Origin: a virus
DNA length: 34,980 bases
IMG/VR virus record: IMGVR_UViG_3300019926_000023
Coordinates: 1-34,980 of that record
Strand: one strand, 5' to 3'
Below, one piece after another: positions 29,637 through 34,980 of the stretch. Numbering within the stretch: position 1 is the stretch's first letter; the number at the start of each line of letters is the position of its first letter. The notes beneath the pieces are model-generated. The model worked only from the letters and a program-made list of their open reading frames with translations. It had not been told where the DNA came from and searched no databases. A program made the position numbers and the translations under genes.

Positions 29637-30806
29637 TTATTCATGAATCTCCATTGTATTGCCTTCAGTAAAGTTTAGCTCATACGGTACTTCAATTTCG
29701 GAACGTAGCTCAAGTTCCGAATCCACACCGCTCGCTTCTGCCTGTTCAATCGCCTCTGTAATTTCTTTGTGTTTCTCAAAGGTGGGACGGGTAAGGCCGA
29801 GATACTTGAATCGGTTTCGGCCACTCTTCCGTTGGAAACCGGTAGGAACACCTTCTTCATCGAGTTGAAGTTGGATGATATCGTTTACCTTGTACTTGTT
29901 GTTAGTTTCGCCTGCCGGTTTAACAGGAGTCTTTTCAAGACCCTCCTGAATCTTAGCCCCAACATCATCCTTCTGCATTTCGGTCCAACAGACGTGGAAA
30001 TCACATTCCTCAATGGGTTTCCGGAACGTCTCATTGTGATAGTCTTTGATCTTTCCCCAATCCTGAAGATCCATGTTGGCATCTTCCGGGGCCGTGTTGG
30101 GGTAGTAATCATCAATATACTTGTACTGTGACCACTCCCACATCACCGACATACTATCAATTACAAGCGTTCCGGTATCACCCGTTTCTGCTTCCCATTG
30201 TTCAAGCACATCAAGTGCTTGTTCAACCGCCTCACACGCTTCCGTGAAGGACTTAGGTTGCCAAATCTTGACCTGCTTATCAGAGAACTTGGAAGCGATA
30301 TCTTCTGCCTTATTCTCTGTATCAACGAGCATAATTGGTTCAGGCATGGTATATGCAAAGTGCGTCTTACCCATACCTTCACCGCCCCAAATCATCATCT
30401 TCCATGTATGTTCCTTATCAGCAGCATCGGAAACATCCATAGCATTTGGAGCTAGACGGTCAAGGTCTAATGCAGATGAATTATCATCATTTTCCGTCTC
30501 CGGTTCGGACACCGTATTCTCTTCGGAAGTATCCTCAGTCCCCATTGATTCAATATCAGGAACTTCATCCTCCACCTCATCCAATTCTTCCTCCGCTTCT
30601 AACTCATCAATACGTTCACGGTACTTCTCACAGACCGACTTCCGGGAATCGGATTCGTGCGCTTGTTCAAGCAACTCAACATCTTCAACACCATCAATCT
30701 CATCGACAATCTCGGTGGGGCTTAGAGTTTCAAGCTCGTTGCTCTCAACAGCCTCTTCAAACGAAAGCTCATCATCAGCCTCTTGCGCTTTGTCTGACCA
30801 TCCCAT
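29637..30806 (-). CDS. Sak4-like RecA-fold ATPase
   Basis: 389 residues. Residues 1-130 are an acidic, low-complexity helical region. The ATPase core follows: Walker A W-G-G-E-G-M-G-K-T (140-148), Walker B T-L-V-I-D-S-M-S (213-220), and a C-W-T-E-M-Q segment as in phage AAA_24/Sak4 proteins. These are viral RecA-like proteins that promote strand annealing with an SSB. It lies next to the probable ssDNA-binding protein, as Sak4 genes often do. The acidic extension is unusual and may interact with partners. Confidence 0.7.
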   Translation of the reverse strand: MGWSDKAQEADDELSFEEAVESNELETLSPTEIVDEIDGVEDVELLEQAHESDSRKSVCEKYRERIDELEAEEELDEVEDEVPDIESMGTEDTSEENTVSEPETENDDNSSALDLDRLAPNAMDVSDAADKEHTWKMMIWGGEGMGKTHFAYTMPEPIMLVDTENKAEDIASKFSDKQVKIWQPKSFTEACEAVEQALDVLEQWEAETGDTGTLVIDSMSVMWEWSQYKYIDDYYPNTAPEDANMDLQDWGKIKDYHNETFRKPIEECDFHVCWTEMQKDDVGAKIQEGLEKTPVKPAGETNNKYKVNDIIQLQLDEEGVPTGFQRKSGRNRFKYLGLTRPTFEKHKEITEAIEQAEASGVDSELELRSEIEVPYELNFTEGNTMEIHE

Positions 30807-30808
30807 AT

Positions 30809-31810
30809 TTAAATCTCCATTCGGTCGGCATCAGTTTCAACTTCTTCATCCGAATCAGAAGAACCCGTGGTGTCAACTGTCCCATCAAAGTCTTGAGCGA
30901 AGATGGGATTGACAGCAACGGCGTTCATCTGAATCTGCCCATCATCATTCTGTGTAACAGTACCGAAGAATTCACACACAGAACCATTACCGTACTCCAT
31001 CATTTCAGGATCAGTCCAACACGTTAGGCCGGGAGTACGCGACTCTTCATCATAGATAGGCGAATCGGCAATGTCTTCATCATCGAAGACAGTTTCATCA
31101 CGGAGTGTGTAGATTCCAAAGTCATTACTCTTGTAGGCATCGTAGATATCAGCCTCAATCATCTTCAGATCAACTCCAAAGTCAACAGGATACTCATCTC
31201 CGTTATCGCTAACCTCCGTCGCACTCATGTTATCAGCAATGTTCTCGATTTTAAACTCCGGGATAACATTCCGGATTTCAGAAACCATAGCATCACGGTT
31301 CGGCGGTTCCTGCACGGAAACTTCAGTACCAGAAGAGGAATTCAACACAAGATGCCGTTCAATATCGGATTCCGAAACCGAGAATTCACCGGTAACGATG
31401 TTACCCATTTCAGAGAACACATCATACACAAAGGGAATCTCAATCCCGTCTTCCTCATCGAAGAGGATAACAGAGACGTGCGGTTGTTCTTCCTTCTCAA
31501 CAAGACCGTATGCAACGAGAACATCATGCTCACCCACAACGTTCCCGTTATCGTCGTACTTATTCCAACTCCGAACACCGCCATGCCCGATAGTTAGAAC
31601 CTCAATCTCCTCGGTTGGCATCCGACTATCAGCAACCTCGGAAGATCGAGTAAAGCGGAGAGCAATACTTTCCATCTTCTCATCGGAAAGTCCACTTGTG
31701 CTACTCTGAACCTCCTCAAGATTCTCTTCATACTTCTCTTCGATTACTTCAAACTCAACTTCAAAGTCTTCTGCAAGCGACTCAAGCTCATCACGGGTTT
31801 CGTCCATCAT
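30809..31810 (-). CDS. Probable ssDNA-binding protein
   Basis: 333 residues: a coiled-coil-like acidic N-terminus (1-50), then beta-rich segments (I-A-L-R-F-T-R, H-D-V-L-V-A-Y-G-L-V, V-S-V-I-L-F-D) that could form OB folds, a second beta-rich part with V-C-E-F-F-G-T-V-T, and a strongly acidic tail (D-S-D-E-E-V-E-T-D-A-D). The acidic tail, abundance of beta strands, first place in the replisome operon and neighbour Sak4 point to an SSB/RPA analogue. No sequence motif is diagnostic, so this is inference. Confidence 0.5.
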   Translation of the reverse strand: MMDETRDELESLAEDFEVEFEVIEEKYEENLEEVQSSTSGLSDEKMESIALRFTRSSEVADSRMPTEEIEVLTIGHGGVRSWNKYDDNGNVVGEHDVLVAYGLVEKEEQPHVSVILFDEEDGIEIPFVYDVFSEMGNIVTGEFSVSESDIERHLVLNSSSGTEVSVQEPPNRDAMVSEIRNVIPEFKIENIADNMSATEVSDNGDEYPVDFGVDLKMIEADIYDAYKSNDFGIYTLRDETVFDDEDIADSPIYDEESRTPGLTCWTDPEMMEYGNGSVCEFFGTVTQNDDGQIQMNAVAVNPIFAQDFDGTVDTTGSSDSDEEVETDADRMEI

Positions 31811-31897
31811 ACACCCCCAACTCAGGGATGGTTAGGTATAAGTCCTTTGGATGAAATCAATCGAAGAATTTTTACGTTTTCAGCGGTTAGAGAGTGT
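31811..31897. promoter_or_regulatory. Divergent promoter between replisome and RadA genes
   Basis: Minus strand: CTTATACC at about 31835-31842, 24-34 bases before the ATG at 31810. Plus strand: AATTTTTACG at about 31867-31876, 22-31 bases before the ATG at 31898. This is the main transcription divergence point of the window. Confidence 0.55.
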
Positions 31898-32803
31898 ATG
31901 GCTGAAGAAATAGGTGATATTGATGGCATCGGTAGCACAACCGAAGAGAAAATCAGAGAAAAAGGTATTGATTCGATAGACGACTTGGCACAAGCAAGCG
32001 TAGAAGAGATTACGGGGAGTGGTATTAGCGAAAGTCGGGCTAAGGACTTTATTAACAAGGCAAAGCAAAATGCTGTGATAATTCAGTCGGGTACAGAAGT
32101 TGAGGAAGAATACAGGCAATATACTACCGTTTCTACGGGTATAGAATCGCTTGATGAGGCAATGGAAGGCGGTTGGGAAGAAGAAGCTGTAGTCTCTCTG
32201 TGGGGTGAATCAGGTTGTGGGAAAACACAGCTAGCAATGAAAGCTCTTGTTGAGGCTGTAAAGCAAACAGGTAAGCCGGGAATCTACATTGAGACAGAGA
32301 AAAACCGTTTCCGACCCCAACGTATCCGCGACTTGTCGGACGGTGATGATGAAATTCTTTCCAATATTCACCGTGTCAAGGCATATGGTGTAGATATGCA
32401 GTACAATTCTTATCAAAAGGTAATTGATTCCTTTGATGAAGCTAGTATTGTTGTAGTTGATTCTCTAACAGCACGTATCCGTCTGTCTGATGAGTTTAGT
32501 GATCGTTCTACACTTAGCCAACGTTCTTCCTTATTGGGTAAACACTTAGAAAAAATTGAAGATATAGGTGAATGTCTTAACTGTCCTGTCCTATTTACTA
32601 ACCAAGCTTACCAAAACCCTGATTCTTATGGTAAAAATGTAATACAGTATGGTGGTGCCCTAATTAGACATACTGCTCAGTTCTTTGTTCATATGTCTTC
32701 TAAAGGTGATATCCATGAAGCAGAGGTACAACAACATCCATCTACAGGTGACACTAGTTGTATGATAGATATACAAGAGAATGATGTTGTAGACGTTTCC
32801 TAA
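31898..32803 (+). CDS. RadA-like recombinase
   Basis: 301 residues from the ATG at 31898; an in-frame start at 31847 lies within the promoter. An N-terminal helix-hairpin-helix (D-I-D-G-I-G-S-T-T-E-E-K-I and I-T-G-S-G-I-S-E-S-R-A) is followed by the RecA core: G-I-E-S-L-D-E (81-87), Walker A G-E-S-G-C-G-K-T (103-110), Walker B I-V-V-V-D-S-L (184-190), and a late T-N-Q-A-Y-Q loop. Domain order matches archaeal RadA, but it is shorter. It would form filaments for strand exchange. Downstream codons are more AT-rich than in the minus-strand operons. Confidence 0.88.
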   Translation: MAEEIGDIDGIGSTTEEKIREKGIDSIDDLAQASVEEITGSGISESRAKDFINKAKQNAVIIQSGTEVEEEYRQYTTVSTGIESLDEAMEGGWEEEAVVSLWGESGCGKTQLAMKALVEAVKQTGKPGIYIETEKNRFRPQRIRDLSDGDDEILSNIHRVKAYGVDMQYNSYQKVIDSFDEASIVVVDSLTARIRLSDEFSDRSTLSQRSSLLGKHLEKIEDIGECLNCPVLFTNQAYQNPDSYGKNVIQYGGALIRHTAQFFVHMSSKGDIHEAEVQQHPSTGDTSCMIDIQENDVVDVS

Positions 32804-33179
32804 TTTTATATTCTTTGTATAGTTTGTCTTCTCTATACTAGCTAGGTAAACATAGAATAAGATAGTCTAAGTTATGATAGTCTAAACTATTATAGTCTAT
32901 TTACTATATAGTATAATACTTACTACTAGTTTACAAACGCTTATGAGAAGTATGTATATTAGTCCCCCATTTATGGGAATAGATTGTCTAGTAAACAAGG
33001 TACTATACTAGAGGAATAAATCATACTATAACTAGAACAATAATAAACTAATAGACCGCCCCGCAAACAGCACAGCAACAGCTAGGAGATGTATAGTATA
33101 TAAGTATTACGAATAAAGAATACTTGTTTTTAAACTTAGTAAGGGAAAGATTTTTATGTAGACAGTTATAAATAGTCAT
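32804..33179. other. AT-rich spacer with iterons
   Basis: A 376-base gap without a gene, very AT-rich, full of TATAGT/ACTATA and CTAG words. It holds three 15-bp iterons (32863-32900), the inverted pair CCCCCAT/ATGGG around 32963-32978, and a promoter for the phosphoesterase gene (TTTTTATG at 33150-33157). It is a candidate origin or regulatory region. Confidence 0.5.
32863..32907. repeat. Three tandem 15-bp iterons (TAGTCTA)
   Basis: TAGTCTA occurs at 32863-32869, 32878-32884 and 32893-32899, exactly 15 bases apart, with AT-only or nearly AT-only spacers. The regular phase suggests a protein binding successive sites on nearly the same helix face after about 1.5 turns each. It is followed by the palindromic ACTATATAGT. 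Confidence 0.6.
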
Positions 33180-34232
33180 ATGCCTGAACCAACTCCAAAA
33201 CAAAAAGAAGTTTTGGACCTTATGCCTAATTCTCGTGAGTTTATTGCGGAAGAATTAAATATTTCTCGCCGTTCTGTAAGGTATCGGATGAACGCATTAG
33301 AGAAAAAGGGATATGAGGTTGAGAGAGATTCTGATGGGGTTTGGGGTATTGTTGGGGAGAGTGATACTGAAAACGAAGAGAAGACAGAACGTAGTGAGGA
33401 AAAGACTAAACCACGGAGAAACGCTTCAGTCAAACGTATAAATACTTACGATAATGCACAAGCTACAAAAGATATAAATAACGCACTTCTTGATATTGAA
33501 AAACAGGTTGTTGAGGCTGTAAACAAAGTCCCGGTTGATTATCCAGAGTTTGAGAATAGCGAGAATTCTTCTACACTTGTTATTCCAAGATCGGATGATC
33601 ATTTCGGGGTAAAGGTCGAAGGTCGTAGTGTTAATTCTGATTATTCAACCCCAATCGCAAGAGAACGTGTAAATTACGTTATTAATGACGCGATTGAAAA
33701 GGCAAGGAAGCGGGGTGATGTGGAAAATGTTGTCATGCCTATTCTCGGAGATGTGATTGATGGTGAAAATGTATATCCCGGCCATGAAGTAAACCTTCAG
33801 GACTTTATGAATGATCAAATAAAAAAGGCATCTTCTGTTTATATTAACCAAATTCAAAAACTATCTGAAGAGTTTGAACACGTAAAGATTCCACTTTGTC
33901 CGGGTAATCATGCTAATATTGGTACTATTAGTAATGCGGATGATATCATATATAATCAACTCGAAATGGGGGTAGAACTTTTAGGTATTGATAATGTCTC
34001 CTTTGTGCGTGATAATAGTGCTTATGTTGAATTTACTATCCGTGGGTACGATGGTTATGGTCGTCATGGTGATGATGCATTAGAACACGCCTCAACGTCT
34101 TCTGGTGATGATAGATGGATGAACTGGAAGGAAGATAGTGATTTTGACGTTGCTTATCATGGACACCATCACCAACTACGTTTAGAACCTGTAGGTCATG
34201 GGCAGGTTTTCCAATGTGGTACGATTATATGA
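33180..34232 (+). CDS. HTH-metallophosphoesterase, C-terminus replaced
   Basis: 350 residues. Residues 5-57 are a winged helix (F-I-A-E-E-L-N-I-S-R-R-S-V-R-Y-R-M-N). A charged linker follows. The calcineurin-like core has S-D-D-H-F-G (138-143), G-D-V-I-D (190-194), G-N-H (242-244), R-H-G-D-D (295-299) and G-H-H-H (328-331), so all metal ligands are present. The chain stops at C-G-T-I-I, about 50 residues earlier than such domains usually end, exactly where the HNH endonuclease frame takes over. Mre11/SbcD-like nucleases share this fold; substrate unknown. Promoter box about 22-30 bases upstream. Confidence 0.8.
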   Translation: MPEPTPKQKEVLDLMPNSREFIAEELNISRRSVRYRMNALEKKGYEVERDSDGVWGIVGESDTENEEKTERSEEKTKPRRNASVKRINTYDNAQATKDINNALLDIEKQVVEAVNKVPVDYPEFENSENSSTLVIPRSDDHFGVKVEGRSVNSDYSTPIARERVNYVINDAIEKARKRGDVENVVMPILGDVIDGENVYPGHEVNLQDFMNDQIKKASSVYINQIQKLSEEFEHVKIPLCPGNHANIGTISNADDIIYNQLEMGVELLGIDNVSFVRDNSAYVEFTIRGYDGYGRHGDDALEHASTSSGDDRWMNWKEDSDFDVAYHGHHHQLRLEPVGHGQVFQCGTII

Positions 34233-34854
34233 TAAATTTGATCAAGTACCATCATCTTCTTTGATGAATAAAAAGGGTAAATATTCGGAAGGTCCATATT
34301 TAGACAGATTTGGTTCTTGGAATGAAGCATTAGAAGAGGTGGGGGTTGATCCAATTTTCCATCAGAATATCTCTAAGGATGAATTAAGAGAAGAGTTATT
34401 CCGTTTGAAAGAATTTTTAGGTCATGTTCCTAGATATGAAGAAGTTGAAGAACATGGTTTATATGGGAAGAGTACATTTGAAAGATATTTCGGGAGTTGG
34501 AATGATGCTCTTGAAGAAGTTGGTTTTACACTCAATAAGCTGAGAGATGGTAACAGGAGAAGTATTAAGTATGGTCAGTCTTGGTCTACACCTTTAAAAC
34601 GAAAGGTTTTACTGAGGGATGATTATAGGTGTCAAGCTTGTTTTTCTTCAGAAAATAAATTGGGTCAAAAACCGGATATACATCATATTAAACCGGTAAA
34701 ACATTGGAATGTTGAAAGAGAACACGAAGAAATGAATTCACCTGAAAATCTGATTTGCCTTTGTAGAAGTTGTCATAGGAGGTTCCAAAGCAGGTGGATG
34801 GATTGTGATCCGGACGTGTTTTCAGTAAAGGCTAGGAGTAAAATTACAGATTGA
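34198..34854 (+). CDS. HNH homing endonuclease with repeats
   Basis: 218 residues from the ATG at 34198. Two homing-endonuclease-associated repeats are visible, ending R-F-G-S-W-N-E-A-L-E-E-V-G (about 37-49) and Y-F-G-S-W-N-D-A-L-E-E-V-G. The HNH domain is complete: C-Q-A-C, D-I-H-H-I-K-P-V, N-L-I-C-L-C-R-S-C-H. The first repeat lacks its first few residues; the sequence there is the phosphoesterase gene read in another frame (34198-34221). The endonuclease gene thus appears to have landed in the phosphoesterase 3' end, and the true start is uncertain (34264 is another ATG). Confidence 0.85.
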   Translation: MGRFSNVVRLYDKFDQVPSSSLMNKKGKYSEGPYLDRFGSWNEALEEVGVDPIFHQNISKDELREELFRLKEFLGHVPRYEEVEEHGLYGKSTFERYFGSWNDALEEVGFTLNKLRDGNRRSIKYGQSWSTPLKRKVLLRDDYRCQACFSSENKLGQKPDIHHIKPVKHWNVEREHEEMNSPENLICLCRSCHRRFQSRWMDCDPDVFSVKARSKITD

Positions 34855-34914
34855 TTCCTTCCAACACATTAGAATAAACGAGGATTAGTGTTCATTTGAC
34901 CACAATAAATCAAA

Positions 34915-34925
34915 AGACTTATAAA
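34915..34925 (+). promoter_or_regulatory. TATA-like box near the window end
   Basis: ACTTATAAAC on the plus strand, a good archaeal TATA match, with no gene start in the remaining 55 bases. It probably drives a gene or RNA that begins at or beyond the window end. Confidence 0.4.
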
Positions 34926-34980
34926 CCCCCGGCTATTAGTAAGGGTAAGAAGTAAACAATCGCTGTGTTCGCAGAACCTC

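Noticed and set aside
30121-30912. 263-codon plus-strand open frame opposite the Sak4-like and SSB genes
   Set aside because: Serine-rich low-complexity translation is the antisense image of Glu/Asp-rich codons in the two real genes.

Overview
The window reads as the replication and nucleotide-metabolism half of a large archaeal virus, most likely a tailed virus of a haloarchaeon. Evidence for an archaeal DNA-replication set is direct: family B DNA polymerase, RFC large and small clamp-loader subunits, a PCNA-type clamp, an archaeo-eukaryotic primase, a RadA-like recombinase, an Hjc-type resolvase and a Cas4/RecB-like nuclease. Evidence for a haloarchaeal setting is indirect: most proteins are strongly acidic, TATA-like boxes sit about 22-35 bases before start codons with almost no leader and no clear Shine-Dalgarno sites, and PIP-like tails end in FDF/FDY. 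The DNA is AT-leaning for a haloarchaeon (about 40% G+C by eye). No capsid, portal or tail gene is recognised, so a large plasmid cannot be excluded. The dense overlapping micro-ORFs, homing endonucleases, viral-type Sak4-like ATPase and a solitary tRNA favour a virus.

Layout. 1-1412 is non-coding and rich in inverted and iterated repeats. 1413-12642 is a minus-strand run of mostly small unknown proteins, with an HNH endonuclease lacking its 3' end, a terminase-like P-loop ATPase, tRNA-Leu(UAA), a frameshifted HNH endonuclease, a LAGLIDADG endonuclease and an RNA ligase. A single plus-strand helix-hairpin-helix gene (12729-13166) interrupts it. 13154-19921 (minus) holds a DNA methyltransferase, an XPD-type helicase half, and the nucleotide enzymes thymidylate kinase, nucleoside deoxyribosyltransferase-like protein and dCTP deaminase, plus Hjc and a possible QueE relative. 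19918-31810 (minus) is the replisome: RFC-L, PolB, nuclease, RFC-S, primase, PCNA, Sak4-like ATPase and a probable ssDNA-binding protein. Transcription diverges at about 31811-31897. The plus strand then carries a RadA-like recombinase, an AT-rich spacer with 15-bp iterons, and a metallophosphoesterase whose 3' end is fused out of frame to an HNH endonuclease.

How it works together. PCNA is the hub: RFC-L/RFC-S would load it, and four proteins (RFC-L, helicase, methyltransferase and a 79-residue protein) end in a PIP-like S-[ILV]-[FM]-D-[FY] tail. Primase, SSB candidate and PolB complete the fork; RadA, Sak4, Hjc and the nuclease serve recombination. Dcd, Tmk and the deoxyribosyltransferase-like protein adjust dNTP pools. 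At least seven small proteins share one zinc-ribbon module, C-x2-C-x-Q-x3-x-N-x-K-...-YC-x2-C, and most are embedded among replication genes. A 100-base spacer upstream of the RFC-S operon can fold as a closed RNA with two hairpins whose loops are complementary; this is the best candidate for something undescribed.
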